A DNA stretch of 23,437 nt from contig CAZLMF010000018.1 in the NCBI GenBank assembly GCA_964560565.1, forward strand, positions 1 through 23,437, in the 5' to 3' direction. Shown here piece by piece: positions 6,454-14,974 of this stretch. The translations under genes and the position numbers were made by a program. Below the pieces are notes generated by a model. That model was not told the DNA's origin, ran no database searches, and saw nothing but the letters and a program-made list of their open reading frames with translations. Numbering within the stretch: the stretch's first letter is position 1; each line of letters opens with the position of its first letter. This stretch comes from CAZLMF01 sp964560565. Lineage in GTDB: Bacteria; Bacillota; Clostridia; Oscillospirales; Ruminococcaceae.

Positions 6454-8775
6454 ATGGAAGCGATTATTATGGCAGGCGGAATTGGCAGCAGACTTCGCCC
6501 ACTTACTTGCAATATGCCTAAGCCCCTTGCCCCACTATGCGGCCGCCCTGTGGTCGAGTACATCATAGAGCTGCTTATAAAGCACGAATTTAAGCGCTGT
6601 GCGCTTACACTTATGTATCAGGGTGAGAAAATTGAGCACCATTTTCAAAACAGCGGTTTTAAGGGTATGGAGCTTTCCTATTTTTACGAAACTCACCCTC
6701 TGGGCACTGCTGGCAGCGTTAAAAATGCCGCCAAGCTTGGGGGCTTATCGGGCAATGATTTACTTGTTATAAGTGCTGATGCAATGTGCGATTTTGACTT
6801 AGCACAAGCTGTGCGATATCACAAAAGTAAAAATGCCGACGCAACCATTGTGGTTAAGCGTGTTGACGACCCTCGAGAATATGGGCTTGTGAACCTCAAC
6901 CAATGTGGTGAGGTGACGGGCTTCTTGGAAAAGCCCTCCTTTTCCAGCTGTACAACCGACCTTGCCAACACAGGCGTATATATACTCTCTCAATCCGCTT
7001 TAGACCTTATCCCTGATAATATTCAAACGGACTTTGCGCAAAATATATTCCCTGCCATGCTTGAAAACGGCATGCGCCTATGCGGCTATGAGGAAAACGG
7101 TTATTGGTGCGATATAGGCGACTTTGCAAGCTATATAAAATGTCAGCGTGATATGCTTGCAGGTAGGGTAAAATGCGATATTCAAGGTCATCGCTCGCTA
7201 GAGGGCATAATCGCCAAAGAGCCTGTCACCCTTGATGGGGCAACAATTAAGCCTCCCTGTTTTATAGGCAAAAATGTCAAAATCGGACGTGGTACTGTCA
7301 TTGAAGCAAGCTGTGTAATCGGCGACAACGTCACCATTGGCGAAAATAGCAAGCTCCACGCAAGCATCATCCTTGACGGCGCATATATAGGCACAAGGGG
7401 GCGTTGCAACGATGCTATTATCTGCTCGAATGCAAAGCTTGAGCGTGGTAGCGCCGTCTACGAGGGCGCTGTAATAGGCGAAAACGCAGTTGTTGGCGAA
7501 AGTGCCACTGTCGAAAGCGGAGTAAAGCTTTGGCAGGGCAGGCATCTAGAAGCAGGCAGCACCGCTTCCTATGACATCAAATACGGCTACGGTCGCAACC
7601 TGTTTTGCGATGAGGACGGAATATCCGGGGAAACCAACACCGTAATCACCCCTCAAATCGCCGCAAAGCTTGGAAGCTCCGCTGTCGCAATTTCCCCCGA
7701 GGGTATAGTAGGTGTTGCTCACTGCGGAGGAAATGCAGGACGCTCCCTGCAAGCGGCATTCATTTCCGGCATCACCGCCGCAGGTGGCACTGCATGGGAT
7801 TTTGGTGAGTGTTTACCCACCGAATTTGACTTTTCTCTACGAAAAAGCAATGTGCCTATCGGCGCTTTGATTGAGTCAGGCATCACCACCACGATATATT
7901 TGTATGACAAAGGGGGGCTGCCCCTTACAAGGGCGCAGGAGCGCAAGCTTGAGGGCTGTTTAAACCGAGGGGAGCATTCAAAGGCACCATGGAATGGCTT
8001 CGGCACAAGCATTTCTATGCAAGGAATAGGCAGTCTGTACCCTATTGAGCTTGAAAATCAGCTATCCTCGACCTTTAAGGGCATAAAGGCAATAGTAAAA
8101 TCCACAAACCCCGCCATAATCGACCTGCTAAACCCCATTTTAAGTCGTTATAATGACATGGACGGGGAACAGAGCATTTTAAGCCTTACTTCAAACGGTC
8201 GCAGACTGTCCACTTTATCTGAGCGCACAGGACTGGTGTCCCACGAAAAACTTGTAATGCTTGCTTGCGAAAGCTACTTCCTAAAAGGCAAGCCTGTTTC
8301 CCTACCCTTTAACTTCCCAAGTGCCATTGACAACCTTGCCGTGCGCTATGGAGGGCGTGTTCACCGCTATTACTCCTGCTCATGCGATAAGTCCGACGAG
8401 CAAGCACGAGAAATCGCAAAGGACTGCTCCTTTTTCCGTGATGGTCTTATTCTCGCTCTTAATGTGCTGGATTATTTGTCACAGGAGCGCTTGACGCTTT
8501 ACGATGCAGTTGATCGCTTGCCTAAGTTTAGCCGTTCAAGCCGTTTGGTGGCAATCAGCTCAAGCCTGCAAGCCGCCTTAAAAAAGGTCGGCGCCCATGG
8601 AAAACCCTCAAGCGATGGCGTTATGCTGGAGGATAACAGGGGAAAAGTGCTTTTACATCCAACAAAAACAGGCAAGGCTCTCCTTGTCTATGCAGAGAGT
8701 GTTTCCGCTGAATATGCGGCTGAACTTTGCGAGGATTACGAGAAGCGTTTTAGAGATCTGTCACTTGACAGCTAA
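6454..8775 (+). CDS. Nucleotidyltransferase / left-handed beta-helix / phosphohexomutase-like fusion
   Basis: This 773-residue protein resembles mannose-1-phosphate guanylyltransferase fusions. Residues 1-235 form the sugar-nucleotidyl transferase: MAGGIGSRLRPLT and MPKPL bind nucleotide, SADAMCD (107-113) supplies the metal Asp, and FLEKP and DIGDFASY are typical. Residues about 245-370 are hexapeptide repeats (IGKNVKIGRG, IGDNVTIGEN, IGENAVVGES), a left-handed beta-helix. Residues about 375-770 follow the phosphohexomutase fold, but all four active-site loops are altered. The phosphoserine loop TASHNP reads ESGITT, no DGDGDR metal loop is found, GEMSGH is missing, and RPSGTEP reads HPTKTGK. 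The N-terminal half probably makes a nucleotide sugar (GDP-mannose or similar; substrate uncertain), while the C-terminal half is likely non-catalytic. The ATG is 6 nt after GGAGG, which is buried in the hairpin at 6408-6450. Confidence 0.88.
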   Translation: MEAIIMAGGIGSRLRPLTCNMPKPLAPLCGRPVVEYIIELLIKHEFKRCALTLMYQGEKIEHHFQNSGFKGMELSYFYETHPLGTAGSVKNAAKLGGLSGNDLLVISADAMCDFDLAQAVRYHKSKNADATIVVKRVDDPREYGLVNLNQCGEVTGFLEKPSFSSCTTDLANTGVYILSQSALDLIPDNIQTDFAQNIFPAMLENGMRLCGYEENGYWCDIGDFASYIKCQRDMLAGRVKCDIQGHRSLEGIIAKEPVTLDGATIKPPCFIGKNVKIGRGTVIEASCVIGDNVTIGENSKLHASIILDGAYIGTRGRCNDAIICSNAKLERGSAVYEGAVIGENAVVGESATVESGVKLWQGRHLEAGSTASYDIKYGYGRNLFCDEDGISGETNTVITPQIAAKLGSSAVAISPEGIVGVAHCGGNAGRSLQAAFISGITAAGGTAWDFGECLPTEFDFSLRKSNVPIGALIESGITTTIYLYDKGGLPLTRAQERKLEGCLNRGEHSKAPWNGFGTSISMQGIGSLYPIELENQLSSTFKGIKAIVKSTNPAIIDLLNPILSRYNDMDGEQSILSLTSNGRRLSTLSERTGLVSHEKLVMLACESYFLKGKPVSLPFNFPSAIDNLAVRYGGRVHRYYSCSCDKSDEQAREIAKDCSFFRDGLILALNVLDYLSQERLTLYDAVDRLPKFSRSSRLVAISSSLQAALKKVGAHGKPSSDGVMLEDNRGKVLLHPTKTGKALLVYAESVSAEYAAELCEDYEKRFRDLSLDS

Positions 8776-8793
8776 TGCCAACTATATTATAAT
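8765..8793 (+). promoter_or_regulatory. Full-consensus sigma-A promoter ahead of the RNase J operon
   Basis: TTGACA (8765-8770), exactly 17 bp, then TATAAT (8788-8793): a 12 of 12 match with ideal spacing. The -35 lies within the last codons of the preceding gene. Transcription would start near 8800, giving a leader of about 265 nt before RNase J. It is the strongest promoter match seen in the window and probably drives the seven-gene operon. Confidence 0.85.
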
Positions 8794-8799
8794 GGTCTT

Positions 8800-9065
8800 G
8801 TATATGTCTGCCTAAGCAACTATAAATAAAGATTATTTGCTTAGGCAGTCCAAACGGCTTTAACCTGTATGATTTTTCGTACAGCTAATATATTTTTATG
8901 GCTATAATGTTCGTTTTTACATATAGACAAGACTGCAGCTGTTCAGATGAACGTACCTGCTGGATGCGCTCATGTCTTAAATATTATAATTATATCTTCC
9001 GTATTTTGCGGAGGCTTAGAACGCTTTGCAAAAAATAGAGCGTACTAGGGAATGAAAGGAAAAAT
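8800..9065 (+). promoter_or_regulatory. Long structured leader upstream of RNase J (unrecognised RNA)
   Basis: No open frame of interest lies here. Visible elements are: a 12-bp perfect stem, CTGCCTAAGCAA (8808-8819) with TTGCTTAGGCAG (8837-8848), loop 17 nt, starting about 8 nt from the predicted 5' end; a short CTGTA/TACAG stem near 8865-8884; a nested stem GCAG/CTGC around GTTC-AGAT-GAAC (about 8935-8960), enclosed by AGACA (8925-8929) and TGTCT (8973-8977); CTTCCG/CGGAGG near 8996-9014; and ACGCT/AGCGT near 9022-9045. ATGTCT also occurs at 8804-8809, so AGACA has two alternative partners. There is no intrinsic terminator inside. A second TATAAT (8985-8990) with a weak -35 could give a shorter leader. 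It may be a cis-regulatory leader or contain a small RNA; no known family was recognised. Confidence 0.5.
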
Positions 9066-11111
9066 ATGTCACAACAAAAGAAACAACCTGCAAGTAATCT
9101 AGATCTTGCAATCAGTAATGCAATCAATCTATCAAATCCCGTTGATTTAACTGAGAAAATCGCTAAGAAATCTAGTGGTGGAAACAAACCCACCAGAACA
9201 AATATTACCGAAGGCTCTGCTAAGCCTAAACAAAAGCGTAATACTAATCGCAAGCCCGCTCCTAAAAAGGAAATTGCGGCAACTCCTACCCCTGCACAGG
9301 ACACCATAAGCGCACCTAAGAGCAACTCGAGAAACAACTACCGCACAAACCGCTCCCAAAGCTCAAGACCCGCTAAACCCCACCTTGCAAAAAGGCTTGA
9401 AGCTCCTTTGGTTGCGCCTCTTTCTGTCGGAACTAACAACGACAATAAGCGCAAGACTCCTGTCCGCATTATCCCACTTGGAGGACTTGGCGAAATCGGG
9501 AAGAACTTCACCTGCTTCGAGTGCGGCAACGATATGGTTATCGTTGACTGCGGCATGGCATTCCCTGATGCGGATATGCCAGGTGTTGACCTTGTATTGC
9601 CCGATTACACCTACGTTGAGCGCAATAAGGACAGGCTGCGTGGTATCGTCCTTACCCACGGTCACGAGGACCATATAGGAGGACTACCCTACTTTCTAAA
9701 GAAAATTAACACCCCAATATACGGCACTAGACTCACCATAGGTCTTGTCGAGGGCAAACTTAGTGAGCATGGTCTTTTAAGACAGACTACACTTAATGTT
9801 GTCACTCCAAAGCAAATTGTGAAGTTTGGCTGCATGGCGGTTGAGTTTATCCATGTAAACCACTCAATCCCAGATGCAGTGGCACTTGCTATTCACACAC
9901 CTGCCGGTGTAATTGTCCACACGGGGGATTTCAAGGTGGACTATACTCCCATTCAAGGCGGTATAATTGACCTTGCACGCTTTGGTGAGCTTGGTAATAA
10001 GGGTGTGCTTGTTCTTATGTCAGACAGCACAAACGCTGAACGCCCCGGCTACACGCCTCCTGAGCGCAAGGTAGGCGAAAGCTTTAAGAACCTTTTCGCC
10101 TCTACCGGTGATAAGCGCATTATTATCGCATCATTCTCCTCTAACATCCACCGTATACAGCAGATTATTGACTCTGCTGTGCTATATAACCGCAAGGTTG
10201 CAGTTTTGGGTAGAAGCATGGAAAATGTTGTGTCTAAAGCGATTGAGCTAGGTTACCTCACCATACCCGAAAACCTTATCGTTGATATTGATACAGCAGG
10301 CAGGTTGCCCCATGAAGAGGTTGTTATTGTCACTACAGGCAGTCAAGGCGAGCCTATGAGCGCTCTTACTCGCATGGCAATGCACGAGCACCGCAAGGTT
10401 AACATTGGTGCTGACGACCTTATCATTATTTCAGCTACGCCAATTCCCGGGAATGAAAAGTATGTGGGTAAGGTTGTAAATGAACTTATGAAATCCGGTG
10501 CTGAGGTTGTGTATGAAGAAATGTACGATGTCCATGTGTCCGGACACGCTTGCCAAGATGAGTTAAAAATGATGCTATCCCTTATTAAGCCTAAGTTTTT
10601 CTTGCCTATTCACGGCGAGTACAAACATCTTAAAAAGCACGCTGCACTTGGAAGGGCAATGGGTATACCTGAAAGTAATATTATTATTGCCGAAATTGGA
10701 CAGGTCATTGAAACCGACTCTATTGACATAAAGGTTGTAAGTCAAGTCCCGGCAGGCAGAGTCCTTGTGGACGGCTTGGGCGTAGGCGATGTTGGCTCAG
10801 TTGTACTGCGTGACAGAAAGCATTTAGCAGAGGATGGCTTAATTATCGTCGTTTGCACCATTGAAAAGGAAAGCGGCTCAGCTGTCGCAGGGCCTGATGT
10901 GGTATCACGAGGCTTTGTGTATGTACGCGAAAGTGAGGAACTGCTTGAACAGGCAAAGAAGCTTATGCAAAAGGTTCTAGCCGAATGCAGTGAGAACAAC
11001 ATTCGTGAATGGGGACTTATTAAGCAAAAAATGAAGAATTCTCTTTCGGACTATATCTTCGCAAAAACAAAGCGCAACCCCATGATACTTCCGATTATAA
11101 TGGAAATCTAG
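9066..11111 (+). CDS. rnj: Ribonuclease J with a basic N-terminal extension
   Basis: RNase J is a metallo-beta-lactamase/beta-CASP nuclease with 5'-3' exonuclease and endonuclease activity in mRNA decay and rRNA maturation. Residues 132-681 are the conserved enzyme: LGGLGEIGKN near 138-147, the zinc motif HGHEDH (198-203), H266 (VNHSIPD), D288 (HTGDFKVD), PIHGEYKHL in the beta-CASP/closing region, and the C-terminal domain ending KRNPMILPIIMEI. Residues 1-130 are an extra low-complexity stretch rich in K, R, N, P, S and Q, probably disordered and possibly RNA- or partner-binding. The start is supported by GAAAGGA (9054-9060) just before the ATG at 9066. It heads the operon and follows the long leader at 8800-9065. 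Whether a second RNase J exists elsewhere in the genome cannot be seen. Confidence 0.96.
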   Translation: MSQQKKQPASNLDLAISNAINLSNPVDLTEKIAKKSSGGNKPTRTNITEGSAKPKQKRNTNRKPAPKKEIAATPTPAQDTISAPKSNSRNNYRTNRSQSSRPAKPHLAKRLEAPLVAPLSVGTNNDNKRKTPVRIIPLGGLGEIGKNFTCFECGNDMVIVDCGMAFPDADMPGVDLVLPDYTYVERNKDRLRGIVLTHGHEDHIGGLPYFLKKINTPIYGTRLTIGLVEGKLSEHGLLRQTTLNVVTPKQIVKFGCMAVEFIHVNHSIPDAVALAIHTPAGVIVHTGDFKVDYTPIQGGIIDLARFGELGNKGVLVLMSDSTNAERPGYTPPERKVGESFKNLFASTGDKRIIIASFSSNIHRIQQIIDSAVLYNRKVAVLGRSMENVVSKAIELGYLTIPENLIVDIDTAGRLPHEEVVIVTTGSQGEPMSALTRMAMHEHRKVNIGADDLIIISATPIPGNEKYVGKVVNELMKSGAEVVYEEMYDVHVSGHACQDELKMMLSLIKPKFFLPIHGEYKHLKKHAALGRAMGIPESNIIIAEIGQVIETDSIDIKVVSQVPAGRVLVDGLGVGDVGSVVLRDRKHLAEDGLIIVVCTIEKESGSAVAGPDVVSRGFVYVRESEELLEQAKKLMQKVLAECSENNIREWGLIKQKMKNSLSDYIFAKTKRNPMILPIIMEI

Positions 11112-11141
11112 CATACTAATTTCAATCAGGGGGGATTATCA

Positions 11142-13145
11142 ATGAAAAAGAGAGCAAGGCATAACCTGCTTTTTAGGTTGGCTATTTTCACTTTAGTGAT
11201 ACTTAGCCTTGCAAGCTGTGCATATATGTTCTACTACAATCGCTATATTTCATACTTTCTCATTCCCCCCACTATTATACTTGTGGTTTTCGTGTTGGTG
11301 AGCTATTTTTCAGCTTCACGAAATATGCACAGGTATATTGCCGAAATTGACAGCAAAATCAACCTTCTTGAAAAGCAAAGCTTATATGATATGCCTGTCC
11401 CCGTGCTAATTGTCGGAGCAGACAGGCAAATCCTATGGTATAACACCCTATGTAAGTTTGAGGTTTTGGATATGCTTGATGCCTATGGCATGAGCCTTGA
11501 TATTGTTACTCAGCTTTCCCTTGATGAGCTTTCAGCCCCTGATGGGGTGGAAATCACTTATAACAATCGCACCTACCGCACCTATGCACGCTCATCAAAT
11601 GACAGTGAATCCAACGACCTGCAGCTTATATACTTTCTAGACCTTACTGCCTACCATTCCTTGAGGAAGGAATACCACCTTTCACGACCTGCTGTGGCTT
11701 TAATCATAATCGATAACTACGATGAGCTCTTGCAAAACATTAAGGAAAGTGAAAAGGCTCAAATTCTAAGCAAGCTTGAGCTTTTGCTTGAAAACTTTAT
11801 TGACCAAACCTCCGGTGTGCTTTATAAGCTCAGTAGCGCACGTTTTATGGCAGTATTTGAAGAGCGTGACCTTGTGAAAATGGTGGAGGGGCGCTTTGAG
11901 GTGCTCGATAAGGCACGTCAAATCATGGTAAACGAGCGCATGGGCGCAACTCTCTCAATAGGCGTTGGCAGAGGCGCACCCACACTTGAGGCAAATGAAA
12001 CTTTGGCAAAGCAAGCTCTTGATATGGCACTTGGCAGGGGCGGCGATCAAGCCTCAATTAAAACCGAATCTGCTTTTGAGTTTTTCGGCGGAATTTCCAA
12101 GGGCATTGAAAAGCATACTAAGGTAAAAACTCGTATTATCGCCTCCGCTTTATGCGATTTAATTGACACAAGCGACAGGGTTCTTGTCATGGGGCATCGC
12201 TTTGGTGATTTAGACAGTTTAGGCGCTTCCATCGGACTTGTAAGCGCTATTCGCAACATGGGCAAGGATGCGTACATAGCAATTGACTCCAACAAAAACC
12301 TTGCAGCTTCTTTAATGAAGCGCATGATGGATAACGGCAACTCTGATTATTTTATCACACCGGATGCATCAATCGAGCTTTCAGGGAGCAAGTCATTGCT
12401 AATTATTGTCGATACACATAATCCTCACTTCCTCGAAAGCCAAGCTCTCTACAAGAATAGCGACAGAGTGGTAGTAATTGACCATCACCGTAAAATGGTC
12501 GGTCACATAGAAAATGCAGTTATTTTCCATCATGAACCCTATGCGTCATCTGCCTCAGAAATGGTTGCGGAGCTTTTACAGTATTTTGGCGAAAGTGGCA
12601 GGATTCCCCCTGTTGCAGCGGAAGCGCTTCTTGCAGGTATTATGCTTGACACAAAAAGCTTTGTCATGCGCACAGGTGTGCGCACCTTTGAAGCAGCGGC
12701 GTTTTTACGCAAGCTGGGCGCTGATACCATTTCCGTTCGCACACTATTTTCAAGCTCCATTGACAGCTACCAAAAAAGGACACGTCTTGTATCCTCAGCT
12801 GAAATATATCGCAAGTGCGCCATTTCTTTCAGCGACTTCACCTCTCAGGATTTGCAGATTATCGCTCCGCAAGCGGCTGATGAGCTGCTTAGCATCAGCG
12901 GTGTTGACGCATCCTTTGTTCTTTACGAGCTAAATGAGGTTATATATTTATCCGCACGTTCCATGGGCAAGCTCAATGTTCAGCTTATAATGGAAGACCT
13001 AGGGGGTGGCGGTCATCATACCATGGCAGGAGCACAAATAGACAACTCCTCCATTGAAAACGCAAGACAGCTTCTTTTAGAAAGCATAGACAACTACTAC
13101 GATAATAAGCGTGATAACCCAAAGGGTTATTCTGAAGTTCAATAA
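11142..13145 (+). CDS. gdpP: Cyclic-di-AMP phosphodiesterase GdpP (YybT family)
   Basis: GdpP is a membrane-bound enzyme that hydrolyses c-di-AMP to pApA, affecting wall integrity and potassium homeostasis. The 667 residues show two TM segments (about 10-31, 37-57), a PAS domain (about 80-170), a degenerate GGDEF-like domain (about 183-310), then DHH and DHHA1 domains. Catalytic metal ligands are in place: GHRFGDLDS (351-359), VDTH (423-426), DHH (447-449) and LDTK (502-505). The DHHA1 motif GGGGHHTMAGAQ lies near the C-terminus. The start follows a strong AGGGGGGAT (11128-11136) and sits 30 bp after RNase J, with no visible promoter between them. Its position directly before rplI and dnaB is the well-known Firmicute arrangement (yybT-rplI-dnaC in Bacillus). 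Confidence 0.97.
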   Translation: MKKRARHNLLFRLAIFTLVILSLASCAYMFYYNRYISYFLIPPTIILVVFVLVSYFSASRNMHRYIAEIDSKINLLEKQSLYDMPVPVLIVGADRQILWYNTLCKFEVLDMLDAYGMSLDIVTQLSLDELSAPDGVEITYNNRTYRTYARSSNDSESNDLQLIYFLDLTAYHSLRKEYHLSRPAVALIIIDNYDELLQNIKESEKAQILSKLELLLENFIDQTSGVLYKLSSARFMAVFEERDLVKMVEGRFEVLDKARQIMVNERMGATLSIGVGRGAPTLEANETLAKQALDMALGRGGDQASIKTESAFEFFGGISKGIEKHTKVKTRIIASALCDLIDTSDRVLVMGHRFGDLDSLGASIGLVSAIRNMGKDAYIAIDSNKNLAASLMKRMMDNGNSDYFITPDASIELSGSKSLLIIVDTHNPHFLESQALYKNSDRVVVIDHHRKMVGHIENAVIFHHEPYASSASEMVAELLQYFGESGRIPPVAAEALLAGIMLDTKSFVMRTGVRTFEAAAFLRKLGADTISVRTLFSSSIDSYQKRTRLVSSAEIYRKCAISFSDFTSQDLQIIAPQAADELLSISGVDASFVLYELNEVIYLSARSMGKLNVQLIMEDLGGGGHHTMAGAQIDNSSIENARQLLLESIDNYYDNKRDNPKGYSEVQ

Positions 13146-13165
13146 CACGAAAGAAGGTTATTTAT

Positions 13166-13612
13166 ATGCAAGTAATACTAACACAGGACGTTAAAGGAAC
13201 AGGCAAGGCAGGTGACATTGTAAAGGTCGCTGATGGCTATGCACACAACTTTCTCATAAAGAAAGGCTTGGCTATTGAGGCAACCGCACAAAACCTAAGT
13301 GAAATAAAGCAGAAAAAGCAAAATGAAGCTCGCCGCCTTGAGCAGGAGCTTGAGTCCGCAAAGGAAAGTGCTGCAAAGCTTGAGGGCAAGACCGTAACTG
13401 CCTCTGCTAATGCAGGCGCAGGAGGTAAGCTTTTTGGCTCAGTAACCACTAAGGAAATCTCCGAGCTTATCGAGGCGCAGTTTAATACAAAGGTTGATAA
13501 AAAGAAGATTGTCCTTGACTCTGATATAAAAGCGTTTGGCAGCTATGAATTTGAAATAAAGCTCCATCCGCAAGTAGCTGTCAAGATGTTCGTCAGTGTA
13601 ACGCAACAATAG
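13166..13612 (+). CDS. rplI: 50S ribosomal protein bL9
   Basis: This encodes large-subunit protein L9, which bridges 23S rRNA and extends from the L1 stalk base. At 148 residues it has normal length. The N-terminal RNA-binding domain shows MQVILTQDVKGTGKAGDIV and YAHNFLIKKGLA. A charged long helix (about 48-75, KQKKQNEARRLEQELE) connects to the C-terminal domain with GKLFGSVTTKEI. The SD GAAGG (13153-13157) precedes the ATG. The gene is 20 bp from gdpP and 18 bp from dnaB, inside the operon. Confidence 0.98.
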   Translation: MQVILTQDVKGTGKAGDIVKVADGYAHNFLIKKGLAIEATAQNLSEIKQKKQNEARRLEQELESAKESAAKLEGKTVTASANAGAGGKLFGSVTTKEISELIEAQFNTKVDKKKIVLDSDIKAFGSYEFEIKLHPQVAVKMFVSVTQQ

Positions 13613-13630
13613 CATATAGAGGGGATACAT

Positions 13631-14974
13631 ATGGCAGACTTCACTTTTAATGAAATAAATCAACAACTACCATTTAGCCTAGAGGCGGAGCAATCCGTTC
13701 TAGGCTCGCTTTTGTTGGAGCCTTCTATCTTATCGACAATAGGTGAGCAGATAAACTACGAATGCTTCTACAAACAGCAGCACAAAGAAATATACTCGAT
13801 AATGATTCACCTATTTACCTTAGGCACTCCTATTGATATTGTCACAGTGTTAAACGAGGCAATTTCTCGCAAGGTTTTTGACACTAAGGAGGACGCAAAA
13901 GTATACCTTGTAGGGCTAATGGAACAGGTTCCTACAACAGCAAATGTTGAATCCTATTGCCGTATAATCAAAGAAAAGTTCTATATGCGCTCCCTTATTT
14001 CCTCATCAAGAGAAATCATCGGCTACGCAAGTGAGGGAGATGGAGATGCAGCAACCCTTCTTGATATTGCAGAGCAACGAATTTTTGATATTCGAAAAGG
14101 CAAGGATGTAGAGGGGCTTATCCCCATAAGCTCTATTGTAGCTGACGTTTACGAGCATCTAGGTGAGCTTGCCGGCGACGATAAGGATAAGCATACAGGG
14201 CTAAAGTCCGGCTTTACCCTGCTTGACACAATGCTGACAGGGCTTAATAAGTCCGACCTTATCCTGCTTGCTGCACGTCCCGGTGTAGGTAAGACAAGCT
14301 TTGCCCTTAATATCGCAACCAATGTTGCGGTCAAGCACCAACTGCCGGTGGCGATTTTCCAGCTTGAGATGGCTAAGGAACAGCTGGTTTCAAGAATACT
14401 CTCCTCTGAAGCGAGAGTGCCAAGCCAAAGCTTGCGCACAGGCAATATCACCGGCGATGAGTGGAATCGACTTGCCTCCGCTGCCAATTTAATTTACGAT
14501 ATGCCCATTCATATTGACGATACAGCAGGCATTACAGTGCAGCAAATTAAGGGCAAGCTGCGCCGAGTTAAGAATTTAGGCTTGGTGGTAATTGATTACC
14601 TGCAGCTTTTATCCTCAGGCAAGAAGACCGATAGCCGTGTAAATGAGGTTTCAGAGATGACACGTTCCCTTAAAATTATGGCAAAGGAACTAAACGTCCC
14701 TGTAATCCTGCTTTCACAGCTTTCTCGTGCAAGTGAAAGCCGAACAGAGCATCGCCCTATGCTTTCCGACCTGCGTGAATCAGGCTCAATCGAGCAAGAC
14801 GCAGATATAGTAATATTTCTCTATGATGACAGCAAATATAACCCCGATACCGAGGCTATCAACATTGTAGAGTGCATTATAGGCAAAAACCGTCACGGTG
14901 AAACTGGCAAGTTTGAGCTTGCTTGGGACGGTCAGTTTACTCGCTTTAGCAATCTTGAGAGGCACAGAGAATGA
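13631..14974 (+). CDS. dnaB: Replicative DNA helicase DnaB
   Basis: This is the hexameric replication-fork helicase (called DnaC in Bacillus). The 447 residues comprise the N-terminal domain (LPFSLEAEQSVLGSLL, about 13-110), a linker helix, and the RecA-like motor. Walker A is ARPGVGKTS (215-223), Walker B is LVVIDYLQLL, the EMAKEQL helix precedes the SSEARVPS region, and the arginine-finger segment is KNRHGETGKFELAWDGQFTRF. No intein or insertion is present. The SD AGGGG before the ATG is clear. The stop overlaps the tilS start by 4 nt (ATGA at 14971-14974), so the two are translationally coupled. Confidence 0.98.
   Translation: MADFTFNEINQQLPFSLEAEQSVLGSLLLEPSILSTIGEQINYECFYKQQHKEIYSIMIHLFTLGTPIDIVTVLNEAISRKVFDTKEDAKVYLVGLMEQVPTTANVESYCRIIKEKFYMRSLISSSREIIGYASEGDGDAATLLDIAEQRIFDIRKGKDVEGLIPISSIVADVYEHLGELAGDDKDKHTGLKSGFTLLDTMLTGLNKSDLILLAARPGVGKTSFALNIATNVAVKHQLPVAIFQLEMAKEQLVSRILSSEARVPSQSLRTGNITGDEWNRLASAANLIYDMPIHIDDTAGITVQQIKGKLRRVKNLGLVVIDYLQLLSSGKKTDSRVNEVSEMTRSLKIMAKELNVPVILLSQLSRASESRTEHRPMLSDLRESGSIEQDADIVIFLYDDSKYNPDTEAINIVECIIGKNRHGETGKFELAWDGQFTRFSNLERHRE

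Noticed and set aside
7188..8012. Several long open frames on the minus strand opposite the nucleotidyltransferase fusion gene
   Set aside because: They lie inside a well-supported plus-strand gene, have no ribosome binding sites or recognisable motifs, and follow from its codon composition.
8800..9065. 6S RNA, T-box or known riboswitch in the RNase J leader
   Set aside because: No closing stem between the two ends as in 6S, no T-box sequence, and no GEMM, purine or ydaO-like core that I could recognise; kept only as an unclassified leader.
12514..12933. A 139-codon plus-strand open frame within gdpP
   Set aside because: Fully contained in the DHH/DHHA1 coding region in another frame; the translation has no recognisable domain.
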